Below are positions 27,551 to 37,129 of a stretch of DNA of 64,000 bases, one piece after another. The notes under the pieces were generated by a model, which saw only the letters and a list, made by a program, of their open reading frames with translations, made no database searches and was not told where the DNA came from. Every line of letters begins with the position of its first letter. The stretch's first letter is position 1. Origin of the DNA: an uncultured Umboniibacter sp. (lineage in GTDB: Bacteria > Pseudomonadota > Gammaproteobacteria > Pseudomonadales > DSM-25080); contig NZ_CANMGY010000001.1 of assembly GCF_947497555.1 (NCBI RefSeq), forward strand, positions 124,001-188,000, given 5' to 3'. A program made the position numbers and the translations under genes.

Positions 27551-29572
27551 TTAAAAATCTACCGCCAGAGTGTTGGAACAAACTGAATTACCCACTTGAC
27601 ATATTTGGTAGCTAAACGAGGTTCCGTTAACGCCAGTATCCGTATCTTTGTAGTTGCCGTCGTTGGCTGTTCTCGCCAGAAGATTGCCATCTCGATAGAT
27701 CTCAACATTCGCTCCAATAGCACCAGACCAATTTAGCTGAACAGCCAATCGACCTCGACGAAGGCTTTGCGACCGGATACTTGCCGAGATTTCACCGCCT
27801 CCAGTAGCCTCTGAAACAGTAATCTGCTCAACCGAAGAAGCGGAAGCACCGTCGTTATCTTCGACCATCAAGCTTACGGTATAGTCACCCGCTGACGCAT
27901 AGCTATGCGAAGGGTTCTGCTGCGAAGACGAGGTGCCATCGCCGAAGTCCCAACTCCAAGTCACAAGGCTACCGTCTGAATCAGAGCTCGTGTCGGTGAA
28001 GGACACGTTTAACTGATCAACCGATGAACTGAATCCTGCCACAGGCGAATTGTTACTTGGTGGATTACCCACCAAAGCCATGCGGACGTTATCCACTTCG
28101 ATGGTTCCGGATTCGGCAATAATATAGCTATAGACCGTCCAAATACCTGCTGCCGAAGTTGAGTAATGGGTATAATCCGTCCATTCCGAAGTCAGCGCAA
28201 AGCTAGCTTCTTGGAATGTTGAAGGATCATCATCGTGAGTGTAAATTTCCTGACCCTGGAAATGTGTGGATATCTTGGCAATCGCCCCAGGTGTGACGGC
28301 TCTCATAGATAGCGTGAACGAGTAGGTTTCTCCGCCAACAGTCGCTCCAGGTAGTTGATCACCGGTTGCATCGATAGGTTGATGGACTTCCTCTCCCTGC
28401 TCTAAACGAAGATAGTAACTACCATCCGCAGCTTGCGATACATCTTGAATACGCTCTACACCGCCATCGAAATAGCGCCAGCCGAAGCCTCCAAAGGGCG
28501 CGATATGCTCAAAGCTGCCATTGGCAACATCCCCACCGCGGCCAAAACCATCAATAAAATCATTAGGCTGGATTCGACTCCAAGCGGGGTTGATGGTTTC
28601 TAAATGATCCACCAACATGTGAGCTTCGCCCGAGTGCTCCCATTGAGAGCCGTGAAACTGCTCCCAGAGCCAGGAGTATTTCAGCGCTGAAAGATTTCCT
28701 CCCACCTCAGCAACCACTTCGTCGACGTAGTTGGCGGGCTCATTTAAATCCCAACCATAGGCATTCATTAGAACAATATGGACAGCGTCACCATAGACTG
28801 AACGTAAATTGGAAATAACGGTTTTATAGCGACTTTTAATCTTATTAACCCGAGCACCAACATCATTAGCGCCCGCGTTCACCACAATAATGTGTGGATC
28901 AAAGCCGCTGCGATAGTTCGGATCTTGATTGTAGTAGTCTTCGGAGAAGATAAATGAGGTCACATCGTTGTCCTGACCACCATCAAGCTTAGCTCCACCC
29001 ACCGCGGCTAGATGCATCTCAGCACCCAACATGCGGCTCACCATCGCTGGGAAGGCATAATAGGTACCTGAATCACCTGAATCTCGTTCACTGTAGTTCG
29101 AGGTGCCATCCATATTAGAGTCACCGAAGAACTCTATGCGCAGATCGGGACGTGCGGGTGGCGCTAGAATCGTGCCGTCTAAGTCGAAGCCGTAAACGGT
29201 TAGGTTAGTGTTGTAGAAGGTTTCCTTAAACAATTCTACCGTATGAATACCAGGGGACAACCCTTCAGCCAACACATACTCTGCGCGCTCTGGATCCATA
29301 TACAAACGTTGATCTGACGGCACGCCATCAATAATCACACGAAATTGCTCTGTGCCATCTCCAGGGTCGAAGTCACCAGCCAGACGAGTACCGTCGAAGC
29401 GAATCTTGATACTAGAGCCTTGCCAACCTACCCATGGCTCAGAAGGATTATCGAAATTCCAGCGCCCGGTATATTGGATGTTGGGATTACTAGGATCAAC
29501 GAACGCGGCAAGGCTCGGCATCGATAATGCAGCGAGCAATGAACAAGTCCCAATTGTTTTAAGCAGTTTCAT
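27551..29572 (-). CDS. Secreted multidomain SGNH esterase (CE2-like) with PKD domain
   Basis: A 673-residue exported protein. Signal peptide 1-22 (MKLLKTIGTCSLLAALSMPSLA), then a beta-sandwich (about 25-130; RWNFDNPSEPWVGWQGSSIKI) followed by an SGNH hydrolase domain (about 135-340) with FFGDSNMDG as the nucleophile block and VNAGANDVG as the third block. This is the arrangement of carbohydrate esterase family 2. A carbohydrate-binding-like beta domain (about 350-510), a PKD domain (DGSLVTWSWDFGDGTSSS) and a short C-terminal fibronectin-like domain follow. AAGGA lies seven bases before ATG 29572. Deacetylation of a polysaccharide is probable. A TGTGATCACA site is upstream. Confidence 0.85.
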   Translation of the reverse strand: MKLLKTIGTCSLLAALSMPSLAAFVDPSNPNIQYTGRWNFDNPSEPWVGWQGSSIKIRFDGTRLAGDFDPGDGTEQFRVIIDGVPSDQRLYMDPERAEYVLAEGLSPGIHTVELFKETFYNTNLTVYGFDLDGTILAPPARPDLRIEFFGDSNMDGTSNYSERDSGDSGTYYAFPAMVSRMLGAEMHLAAVGGAKLDGGQDNDVTSFIFSEDYYNQDPNYRSGFDPHIIVVNAGANDVGARVNKIKSRYKTVISNLRSVYGDAVHIVLMNAYGWDLNEPANYVDEVVAEVGGNLSALKYSWLWEQFHGSQWEHSGEAHMLVDHLETINPAWSRIQPNDFIDGFGRGGDVANGSFEHIAPFGGFGWRYFDGGVERIQDVSQAADGSYYLRLEQGEEVHQPIDATGDQLPGATVGGETYSFTLSMRAVTPGAIAKISTHFQGQEIYTHDDDPSTFQEASFALTSEWTDYTHYSTSAAGIWTVYSYIIAESGTIEVDNVRMALVGNPPSNNSPVAGFSSSVDQLNVSFTDTSSDSDGSLVTWSWDFGDGTSSSQQNPSHSYASAGDYTVSLMVEDNDGASASSVEQITVSEATGGGEISASIRSQSLRRGRLAVQLNWSGAIGANVEIYRDGNLLARTANDGNYKDTDTGVNGTSFSYQICQVGNSVCSNTLAVDF

Positions 29573-29684
29573 ATTATATTCCTTATGCGAAATGATGAGC
29601 CCGTGGTTATAGTTATTTATGAGGCTCGTGATCGCCAAAAGCTAATGCAAAATACGCCTAGACGATTGATTTATTCTGGGCTGA

Positions 29685-29694
29685 TGTGATCACA
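29685..29694. promoter_or_regulatory. TGTGATCACA palindrome upstream of the SGNH esterase
   Basis: Ten-base palindrome 112 bases before the esterase ATG, reading ATTGTGATCACAT on the coding strand. The same 13 bases occur at the same distance in front of the TonB receptor gene. Confidence 0.6.
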
Positions 29695-29859
29695 ATAGGC
29701 AAGGAGTTGATCAAAAAACAAACAAGATGGTTTTTCACCTCACCTTGAATTTATTTCAACGGCGAGGAAAATAAAGGGCTGTGCGGTATATTTTAAGTGA
29801 TCAGCGGTTGCCGGCAAACTACTGTTTTAGCACCTTGCCGGCAATTTTCGGACAGTTAA

Positions 29860-31821
29860 TTAGAAGACTTTTACCCCATTAATGTAAGTGGCGATGACTT
29901 CAGTTGTGCAGTAGCTGTCGTCATAATTCCTATCACAGGCATTATAGATTGGCTCTGCTGTTGATTCATCCTCGGCATCGAATGCCTCGGCAAGAGCTAA
30001 TAGATCATTGTTCACAATAATGAAGTCAGCCTGCTTGCCCACTTCGAGAGAACCGGTTTCCTGCTGGTGCCGCATCGCTTTAGCGCCGTTAATGGTGTAC
30101 GCATCTAAGATGTCCTTCATTGATAGACGCTCATCCGGATTCATGACCACCCACTGCCATTCGCTATCCTCATTAAGCGAGTTCTTGGCCACCCAATCCG
30201 CTCTCAGAAACGCCCCAACCATATTCGTGAACGGCCTAGGCCCCTGAAAGTCGACCGGTGCATCGCTTCCAAAGGACAGCGTGCCCCCTGCGCTGCGAAT
30301 AGACTCTGCAGGGTAACTATCGCGCATATATTCACTCTCTTCGCGATAGAGATCATTTACATCATAGATATTTTCGACCTGAGAGATGTAGGGGATCACA
30401 GACTGATCATACGCCTGCCAAGGTGTGAACCAAGACGGTGTTGGCGTTGCGAAGACGCCAAGCTCTGCGAATCGATTAATATCCTTACTTTGTACAAGCT
30501 GCAAGTGGGAGATATTGTGCGGCAGCTGGCTATCGCGCTCTGAACGCGCTAATTCAACTGCATCGAGTGCAATGCTCACCGCTCGATCACCAATGGCATG
30601 GAAGTACATCACTAGACCTTCCTCATCCGCACGATTTACCAAACGATTTACTTCCGCAGGTTGGAGCTCAAGGTACCCACGAGCAATATCACTATGATCA
30701 TCATATTGAGTGTCGCCGTTCGCAGTTATCTCTAGCGATTTATAGGGCTCGAATAGCGCAGCTGTCTGGGTGGGATACTCGATAACACCATCAACAAATA
30801 ACTTAATCCCTTCAATCTTAAGCCGATCATCTGCGCCGAGTTCGTTCTGAGCGGCTCTGACATCTTGGATAAGCAGATCCAATTCGAGCTCTCCCGCTGC
30901 GTTAACATGGACATCTTTCTTGAGCCCGAAGAAAAGGCTAACTCGCGGTGCTAAATTGTGTGCTTCACTAAGTGCCGAATATACCGCAAAATCGCGCTCA
31001 GCTGACCAAGCCTCACTGATCGCAGTAATACCATTACTCAACAAGTAATGGTTGATATCGTCACCGCGCGCGATGAACTGTTCCGCTGTGGTAGTCTCAT
31101 ACCTAAAGAGATCCCAAGCCGCCTGGCTACGAAGCTGCCCCTTTGGCTGACCTTGTTCATTCAGTGGAATCAAGCCTTTGTATGCGGCAAGTTCGTTATT
31201 AAGGCTCGCCTCACTAATCACAACCGTTTCGCCGCGAAACGTGGCAGCATTGCTTAAGGCATAGTGATTTACCGCAAAGGCGTGGCCGTCATTACCAATA
31301 AGAATAATTTTATGCTTGTCGGACACATCATCTAGCCCCGTAGCAATATCTGGATAACCTCCCAAAAACATTGGGCTGTCCGCGCCATAACCATTAAATT
31401 GGCTCACCGTAATCCAGTCCCCCTCAGGAGGCACGCTAGGGTGTTCGGCTAAACATGATTGTAGCGTTGTCACCAATCCCGCTAAATCTAATTCATTCTG
31501 ATCAGGTAGCGTACAAGTAGATTGTTCGAGGGCCAGAAGTGGATGAATATGACTGTCGTGAATACCTGGCATCAAAAATTGATGATTTAAATCAATACGC
31601 TCGGTTTGTTCTGAGACAAACGCGCTAACTTCTTCCTCGGTGCCTAACGCAAGAATCTTATCGCTCTTAATGGCCATTGCCGCCACAACGCGCTGGTCTG
31701 CATCAGCTGTGTAAATGGTGCCGTTGTAAACGTACTTATCCGCTATGGGTTGTTCTGGTGTGCATCCGGAAGTTAGAACAAGTATCGCTATGGATGACAG
31801 TAATCTAGACAGAGTCAGCAT
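29860..31821 (-). CDS. Amidohydrolase family lipoprotein (YtcJ-like)
   Basis: A 653-residue exported enzyme. The N-terminus MLTLSRLLSSIAILVLTSGC is a lipoprotein signal. The amidohydrolase fold shows GIHDSHIHPL (first metal ligands), a conserved lysine region in LKIEGIKLFVDGVIEYPT, YFHAIGDRAVSIALDAVE, FGSDAPVDFQGP and the C-terminal QETGSLEVGKQADFIIVNND that closes the barrel. Such proteins are annotated as N-substituted formamide deformylase-like amidases; the substrate is open. It lies downstream of the amino-acid permease gene on the same strand (gap 61 bases) and may be co-transcribed with it. Confidence 0.88.
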   Translation of the reverse strand: MLTLSRLLSSIAILVLTSGCTPEQPIADKYVYNGTIYTADADQRVVAAMAIKSDKILALGTEEEVSAFVSEQTERIDLNHQFLMPGIHDSHIHPLLALEQSTCTLPDQNELDLAGLVTTLQSCLAEHPSVPPEGDWITVSQFNGYGADSPMFLGGYPDIATGLDDVSDKHKIILIGNDGHAFAVNHYALSNAATFRGETVVISEASLNNELAAYKGLIPLNEQGQPKGQLRSQAAWDLFRYETTTAEQFIARGDDINHYLLSNGITAISEAWSAERDFAVYSALSEAHNLAPRVSLFFGLKKDVHVNAAGELELDLLIQDVRAAQNELGADDRLKIEGIKLFVDGVIEYPTQTAALFEPYKSLEITANGDTQYDDHSDIARGYLELQPAEVNRLVNRADEEGLVMYFHAIGDRAVSIALDAVELARSERDSQLPHNISHLQLVQSKDINRFAELGVFATPTPSWFTPWQAYDQSVIPYISQVENIYDVNDLYREESEYMRDSYPAESIRSAGGTLSFGSDAPVDFQGPRPFTNMVGAFLRADWVAKNSLNEDSEWQWVVMNPDERLSMKDILDAYTINGAKAMRHQQETGSLEVGKQADFIIVNNDLLALAEAFDAEDESTAEPIYNACDRNYDDSYCTTEVIATYINGVKVF

Positions 31822-31882
31822 AAAATCCTCGCTAAGTCATTATTCTTTAAACAATTTACTATGATTTGAACCGTTTCGTTAC

Positions 31883-33244
31883 TTACCCGCTTTCAGAAAC
31901 ACGAATAAATATCTCACCTACGATACATGTCACGACCACTCCCAAAAGCACCGCCCACTGTATGCCCTCACCGGGGACATACATAAAGAGGACTTTGGTG
32001 ACTGCAAGCACTAACACACATGCGAGTCCGCAAAGTAACGCTACAGGGTATCCACCGGAGATTTTGAAGGGGCGTTCGCGTTCGCTGTCTACCCGTCGCA
32101 GCTTCAAAAATGCCATGAATAACCCCTGATAGGGCAACAAAAATATGACGGCACTAAACGCAAAAAGCGTCCAGAAAAGATCCTCATTATTCCCAGCCAT
32201 GAAGCCGTAAAGTACCAGCAGGACGGTACTTACCAATCCCATGGCAATGGCTGCGCCAACCGGCGTTCCCTTCGATTTTGAACTAAAGGCAAAGAAGTTA
32301 GGCAACTCGCCACCTGCAGCCGCCTCCTGAGCGGCTCGGTTCGATCCCATGCCCCAGGTAACGCCGTTAGAAAAGAAGGTAAAGAGCGCCAGCACGCCTA
32401 GCAACATGACCAGTTCCTCGCCGAAAGCTAGGCCGCGGAAGAAGGCATTAAGCGTATCCACCAAGCCTTCTACTAGATTGATCTCACCACTTGGGATAGC
32501 GATGAGTACCGCGAGTGTGCCCAAAATATAAAAACCGATAATCAAGATCCCTGAAACGAAAATAGACCAGGGGACATCACGCTTTGGATTCTTCATCTCG
32601 GCGCTACTCGCGCTGATCAACTCAAATCCAAGCATGCCGTAGATGATAGCGGGTAAGTACTGCGAGCCTGAATCAATGCTAATTGCAAGACTATCCCAAT
32701 TGATAGGATTCGCGATGGTGGTACCTTGAGCAAATTGCCAAGCTCCGAGAATCACCGCACTGAAGATCAGAATCTTAAAAATACCGCCGAGGTTTGGCAC
32801 CCATTTACCGATATTCAGTGCGACACAATTACTCAACATGGCGATCCAGGTGAGCACAATGCCAATAGCTATTTGCCAGGTCAGCGAAAGGTCAGGCATG
32901 AAGAGTTGCGAAAATATCCCGGCAAACAGAATATAAATGGCGGGAATCCATACCGCGGTATTCACCCAGTAACACCAGGAGGCCCTTGAGGCCCAACGTT
33001 TTCCATACGCATCGCGAATCCAGGCGTAGATCCCACCCTGCTCGGGATAAGCACAGCCCATTTCGGCACAGATCAATGCAAAGGGAAGATAGAAGATTAC
33101 GCCGAGTAGCACCCACCAAGTGAGACTAGACACCCCTACTGAAGCTGCCGCTGCAAGGGTATCAAGAAGTAGTATCGCAGAAACGGTGAATAGCACCATA
33201 TCGCGTCGGCCAAGTGTTTTACGATAAACAATCGTTTCTGTCAT
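31883..33244 (-). CDS. APC family amino acid/polyamine permease
   Basis: A 453-residue inner-membrane transporter with 12 predicted helices. The start MTETIVYRKTLGRRDMVLFTVSAILLLDTL and ICAEMGCAYPEQGGIYAWIRDAYGKRW are typical of the amino acid-polyamine-organocation superfamily (glutamate/GABA antiporter and PuuP neighbours). GGAG stands five bases before ATG 33244; the frame stays open upstream but overlaps the divergent agmatinase gene. Divergence from agmatinase suggests uptake of agmatine, arginine or putrescine, an inference from position. Confidence 0.88.
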   Translation of the reverse strand: MTETIVYRKTLGRRDMVLFTVSAILLLDTLAAAASVGVSSLTWWVLLGVIFYLPFALICAEMGCAYPEQGGIYAWIRDAYGKRWASRASWCYWVNTAVWIPAIYILFAGIFSQLFMPDLSLTWQIAIGIVLTWIAMLSNCVALNIGKWVPNLGGIFKILIFSAVILGAWQFAQGTTIANPINWDSLAISIDSGSQYLPAIIYGMLGFELISASSAEMKNPKRDVPWSIFVSGILIIGFYILGTLAVLIAIPSGEINLVEGLVDTLNAFFRGLAFGEELVMLLGVLALFTFFSNGVTWGMGSNRAAQEAAAGGELPNFFAFSSKSKGTPVGAAIAMGLVSTVLLVLYGFMAGNNEDLFWTLFAFSAVIFLLPYQGLFMAFLKLRRVDSERERPFKISGGYPVALLCGLACVLVLAVTKVLFMYVPGEGIQWAVLLGVVVTCIVGEIFIRVSESG

Positions 33245-33327
33245 TTGAGCTCCAAGCTGTATTAGACTAGTCATCAACTTGCTCATAGAGCATGAGTTAT
33301 TAACTATCAATCTACACGGAGTGGACC

Positions 33328-34269
33328 ATGAGTCATAGTGATAACAACGATTTTTTGACACAAGATTATTCCATGTACGCAAATCAATTCAGCTACCTCG
33401 GGTTTCCGATTAGCCGGAATTTAGCTTCTAGCGCAGATACCGTCATTATGGGCGTGCCCTATGACTTAGCCACATCCGGTCGAGCAGGAGCGCGAGGCGG
33501 ACCTGCGGCAATCCGCCAAGCGAGTGGCAACCTAAAGTGGGAGGGGTTTCGCTGGCCTTGGCAGTTTGCCGTGGATGAGGTGCTCACGCCCATTGATTAT
33601 GGTGACGTGGAATATTTCTTCGGTGACAGTGAGCACATGTTGGAACAGGTTGAAGCCACTGCCAGTAAGATTGTGAAGGCAGGCAAAACACTCATTTCCT
33701 TTGGCGGCGACCACTTTGTTACCCTACCCCTACTCCGTGCTCATGCGAAGCATCACGGCAAAGTCAGCCTCATTCACTTCGACGCCCACACCGACTCCTA
33801 TAAGGAAGATGAGCGCTACTCGCATGGTTCGATGTTCTATCATGCGCCCAGAGAGGGACTAATCGATACCGAATCCTCTATCCAGATAGGCATTCGTACC
33901 AGCTATCATCGAGACGATCATGCCTTTGAAGTGATCGACGCCCATGCAGCGAATAACCTTTCGGTGGAAGAAATTGTCGCGAGAATTAAAGCGCGCGTTG
34001 GTGATAATAAGGTTTACCTCACCTTTGACATTGACTGTTTAGATCCCGCTTACGCACCAGGGACCGGCACGCCGGTAATTGGCGGTCTGACCACCAACAA
34101 AATCTTGCAGGTTTTGCAGGGATTGAAGGATATTAATCTGATTGGCTGCGACCTTGTTGAAGTATCACCCGCCTATGATCAGGCGGAAATTACCGCTTTA
34201 GCAGGGGCTACCATCGCCCTCCAATTCCTCTACATGATTGCCAGCAAGCGCGTTGATAGCCCACTTTGA
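33328..34269 (+). CDS. speB: Agmatinase (ureohydrolase family)
   Basis: A 313-residue binuclear manganese enzyme of the arginase/agmatinase family, hydrolysing agmatine to putrescine and urea. Metal motifs are complete: SFGGDHFVTLP, LIHFDAHTDSY and LTFDIDCLDPAYAPGTGTP. Length and the GMPYD-like motif VIMGVPYDLATSGRAGARGGPAAIR fit SpeB. CGGAG lies six bases before the ATG. It is divergent from an APC permease, and an aminotransferase and a PuuB-like oxidase occur within 15 kb, supporting a role in amine catabolism. Other guanidino-acid ureohydrolases share these motifs, so the substrate is probable rather than proven. Confidence 0.88.
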   Translation: MSHSDNNDFLTQDYSMYANQFSYLGFPISRNLASSADTVIMGVPYDLATSGRAGARGGPAAIRQASGNLKWEGFRWPWQFAVDEVLTPIDYGDVEYFFGDSEHMLEQVEATASKIVKAGKTLISFGGDHFVTLPLLRAHAKHHGKVSLIHFDAHTDSYKEDERYSHGSMFYHAPREGLIDTESSIQIGIRTSYHRDDHAFEVIDAHAANNLSVEEIVARIKARVGDNKVYLTFDIDCLDPAYAPGTGTPVIGGLTTNKILQVLQGLKDINLIGCDLVEVSPAYDQAEITALAGATIALQFLYMIASKRVDSPL

Positions 34270-34395
34270 TAGCTTCGGTCTGGGGTATTTGCACTCCAGA
34301 CTCTTGTCTTAGCCCTATCCCTAGTTCTACCCCTAGTCCAAGCCGACAAACTAGCAATGACGTTTAACGGTACCTGTCTTCACTTTTTCTAAGCA

Positions 34396-34427
34396 CAAAA
34401 AAGGTAGCCCATCTCTGAGCTACCTTT
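34396..34427. terminator. Bidirectional terminator
   Basis: AAAGGTAGC (34400-34408) pairs with GCTACCTTT (34419-34427) around a ten-base loop. On the minus strand it is followed by a T run, so it mainly terminates the TonB receptor gene; it also lies after the convergent agmatinase gene. Confidence 0.8.
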
Positions 34428-34471
34428 CTCACGTTGTGAATACCTCAGCTAAGCTGAGGCGCCGGACAAGC

Positions 34472-36796
34472 TTAGTTGAACGACATGCCGAAGCTAACAC
34501 CTATGGTACGTGGCTTTGATGGCCATACATACGCGTTAGGAAGGCCGTAACCGTACTCGTTGTTCGCGTCGGCGTTTTCCCAACCACGTTCGAAGTAAGT
34601 TTCGTCAGTAGCGTTCTCAACGAACAACGCAACGTTCCAGTCACTATTGCTATCGTAGCCTAGACGGAAGGCAACTTCTGTCCACGGCTGTACAGCAACT
34701 GATTCGAAGTTGTCAGGTCCACCAAACATTTCACTCTGGTAAATTACTTCGGTAGTGAAGAACATATCACCATCAGATAGCGGCTGCAGGTAAGTGACGA
34801 TTGCCGAAGCACTTAGCTCTGGAGCGAATGGCAGCGAGTTGCCTTCACAACCAGCACAGGCGCCAACGTCTACCATGTCTTCGTCATCGGTAATCTCGGT
34901 ACTCAAATAAGCACCCGATAGGAAGATATCCCAGTTTTCGCTAGGCAGATAACGTAAGTCCATTTCTAAACCGGCACCCGTCGCTTCACCGACGTTTGAT
35001 ACTTGAGTAGAACCATCGTCGAAGTAGGCGAGCTGAAGGTCATCATAGGTATAGGTAAACAACGCTACGTTGAACTGCATTGAGTTGTCTAGGAGACGAG
35101 TCTTCATACCCACTTCATAGCTCATCACTGTCTCAGGATCGAACTGCATTGGCACCGCTTCATCAGGGCGAAGTACGTACGGATTTTGAGTGTTATCAGA
35201 AATATCAAATCCGAATGTTGCGAAGCCACCAGACTTATAGCCCTTTGCAGCGTTTGCGTAGAGTGCTACGTCATCACTGATATCATAGTTCATTGCAACA
35301 CGCGGGGTAAATTCACTCCACTCATCCTCATTGCTAAGCGCACCAAGTGTCATGAATTCGTAGTTGAAGTTGTTATATAAAGCACCGCCACTATCTAGCA
35401 CCTGGTTACTCATCTTCTTTTTGTCTAGCGTATAGCGAGCACCGGCAGTTACATCAAGACGCTCGGACACTGAATAGGTCAAATCACCATAAACGGCGTA
35501 ACCTGAGTTTTCGACATCGACATAACTTTGCTCAGCCTTGCCCATTACCTGATCCGCAGGGTCGATTTGCTCTCCCCAATAATCGGCGAAAGCTGGTGAT
35601 GAACAATCAGTAACAGGACCTAGTGATGAATCAAAGTCACCAGAATCAGTCACCGCAATAGCACGACACAATGCATCTTCATCATAGATGTACTCGAAAA
35701 AGCCATCGATGTCTTCTTGGTATGCAGAAACACCCGCGAAACCAGACAGAGGACCATCACCGTCAAAGCTCAAGCGGAATTCTTGGCTGGTGTATTCTAC
35801 GTCGTTCTTTTGACGGTAGTTGTTAACGAGCTCTGGACCTGCATCATAATCTTCTAGATAATCAAAATCGTAGGTCTTGTACGCAGTGATTGAGCTAAGC
35901 GTTAGCTCTTCGCTCAGGGCGAAATCTGCATGCAAGGTAATCAAATCAATTTCAGCTGTATCAAATCCTTCACCGCCTTTCAGGTCAACATTAACCTTGT
36001 CAGAAGGGAGACCGGCTTCTGGATCCCAGTATACTGATGGATCCTGGTCGCGACTTTCAGTCTGATACATGAGGGTAGCATCGACAAAGTCCCCTGCGTA
36101 ACGCATTGCCAATCGAGCTGACTTGTTATCATGGAAACCTAGGTCATCACCGCCCTGCATGTTCTCAAGGTAGCCATCATTCTGCATTCCGTAAACACTG
36201 GCACGAAAAAAGAGATTGTCGGTTAACGGCTGGTTGATCGTGGCTGTACCTTCAAGGTGATTGTACTCAGCTAAAGTGAAGTCAACACTGGCTTCAAATT
36301 CATCGGTAGGCTTGTTGGTAATGATTTCGACCGCACCCGCGATTGCGTTACGACCGAATAGGGTTCCCTGAGGGCCTTTAACAACTTCGGCACGCGAGAT
36401 ATCGTAAAAAGACATCTGAACACCACCGGTACGACCGGCCCAGACACCATCTTGGAACACTGCAACCGATGGGTCACCACCAATACCGAAATCGTTAGTT
36501 ACGACTCCACGCATTGCTAGCGCATCAGTAAAACTGTCCTCAGTACGACCGCTGAAACCTGGTGTAAAATCAACAAGACCACGAACATCCGTGATATTTG
36601 CCTTCTTCATGAAATCGCCACCAAAGGCTGACACTGCTACAGGAATATCCTGTAGGGTTTGCTCACGCTTTTGTGCCGTTACGAGTACTTCTTCAATTTC
36701 AGGCCCTTGTGTTTGCGATTGTGCGCCAGAGCTTAAGGCTACTGACCCAACAACAGCCAATACAGCAGCTGATAACTTATTATAATTAAACGTCAT
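34472..36796 (-). CDS. TonB-dependent outer-membrane receptor
   Basis: A 774-residue receptor importing a substrate across the outer membrane with TonB energy. A signal peptide (to about residue 28) is followed by a TonB-box-like EEVLVTAQKREQTLQDIPVAV, a plug domain (GVVTNDFGIGGDPSVAVFQDGVWAG in part, VVKGPQGTLFGRNAIAGAVEI) and a 22-strand barrel ending IGVSFGMSFN. The plug resembles the IroN/FyuA-like receptors common in marine bacteria for non-iron substrates. AAGGGAAG precedes ATG 36796. A TGTGATCACA palindrome lies 113 bases upstream and the GntR regulator gene is divergent, so regulation by it is likely. Substrate unknown. Confidence 0.93.
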   Translation of the reverse strand: MTFNYNKLSAAVLAVVGSVALSSGAQSQTQGPEIEEVLVTAQKREQTLQDIPVAVSAFGGDFMKKANITDVRGLVDFTPGFSGRTEDSFTDALAMRGVVTNDFGIGGDPSVAVFQDGVWAGRTGGVQMSFYDISRAEVVKGPQGTLFGRNAIAGAVEIITNKPTDEFEASVDFTLAEYNHLEGTATINQPLTDNLFFRASVYGMQNDGYLENMQGGDDLGFHDNKSARLAMRYAGDFVDATLMYQTESRDQDPSVYWDPEAGLPSDKVNVDLKGGEGFDTAEIDLITLHADFALSEELTLSSITAYKTYDFDYLEDYDAGPELVNNYRQKNDVEYTSQEFRLSFDGDGPLSGFAGVSAYQEDIDGFFEYIYDEDALCRAIAVTDSGDFDSSLGPVTDCSSPAFADYWGEQIDPADQVMGKAEQSYVDVENSGYAVYGDLTYSVSERLDVTAGARYTLDKKKMSNQVLDSGGALYNNFNYEFMTLGALSNEDEWSEFTPRVAMNYDISDDVALYANAAKGYKSGGFATFGFDISDNTQNPYVLRPDEAVPMQFDPETVMSYEVGMKTRLLDNSMQFNVALFTYTYDDLQLAYFDDGSTQVSNVGEATGAGLEMDLRYLPSENWDIFLSGAYLSTEITDDEDMVDVGACAGCEGNSLPFAPELSASAIVTYLQPLSDGDMFFTTEVIYQSEMFGGPDNFESVAVQPWTEVAFRLGYDSNSDWNVALFVENATDETYFERGWENADANNEYGYGLPNAYVWPSKPRTIGVSFGMSFN

Positions 36797-36909
36797 TTTA
36801 CTTCCCTTCAACATTCAACAAACTAGTTTTCTTTTAATTTTGTGAGTTTGCGGACTCCATTTCACCTCTCCTAAAAGAGGCCTCTCTTTCCATGCCGCAC
36901 TGTAATCAA

Positions 36910-36919
36910 TGTGATCACA
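36910..36919. promoter_or_regulatory. TGTGATCACA palindrome upstream of the TonB receptor
   Basis: On the receptor's strand the site reads ATTGTGATCACAT and falls between a TTGACC box and the position where the -10 hexamer would lie 17 bases later. Binding there would block the promoter. It lies in the 333-base intergenic region shared with the GntR gene. Confidence 0.65.
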
Positions 36920-36995
36920 ATAAACAGGTCAATCCTTTATAAAGTGCTATGATTTCCCTGTCAACTAGCAGCGCGACTTAGTGAGAAGTACCTAC

Positions 36996-37097
36996 ATGAG
37001 TAAAGGAACCGTCTTATGTGCGTTAGCAGCGATATTCTCCGCGAGAATTTTTTTTGCAGGCTGGACAAATTACAAACATTTGATCACTATCAGGTGA
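36996..37097 (+). CDS. Possible 33-residue small membrane peptide upstream of the GntR gene
   Basis: ATG with GAGAAG seven bases upstream, reading MSKGTVLCALAAIFSARIFF then AGWTNYKHLITIR, TGA at 37095-37097. Residues 5-22 are hydrophobic enough for one membrane helix. The stop overlaps the inverted repeat in front of the GntR gene. It could be a regulatory leader peptide or chance. Confidence 0.25.
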   Translation: MSKGTVLCALAAIFSARIFFAGWTNYKHLITIR

Positions 37098-37098
37098 T
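37083..37098. promoter_or_regulatory. ATCAC-N6-GTGAT inverted repeat before the GntR gene
   Basis: ATCAC (37083-37087) and GTGAT (37094-37098) are inverted halves related to the TGTGATCACA sites but in reverse arrangement, 31 bases before the regulator ATG. It could be an autoregulatory site; evidence is weak. Confidence 0.3.
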
Positions 37099-37129
37099 AA
37101 TAAAAAGATAATCAACGAGGCCAGACACG

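Noticed and set aside
33282-33296. CTCAT-N5-ATGAG inverted repeat between permease and agmatinase
   Set aside because: Five-base arms are expected by chance at this frequency, and no second copy was noticed.
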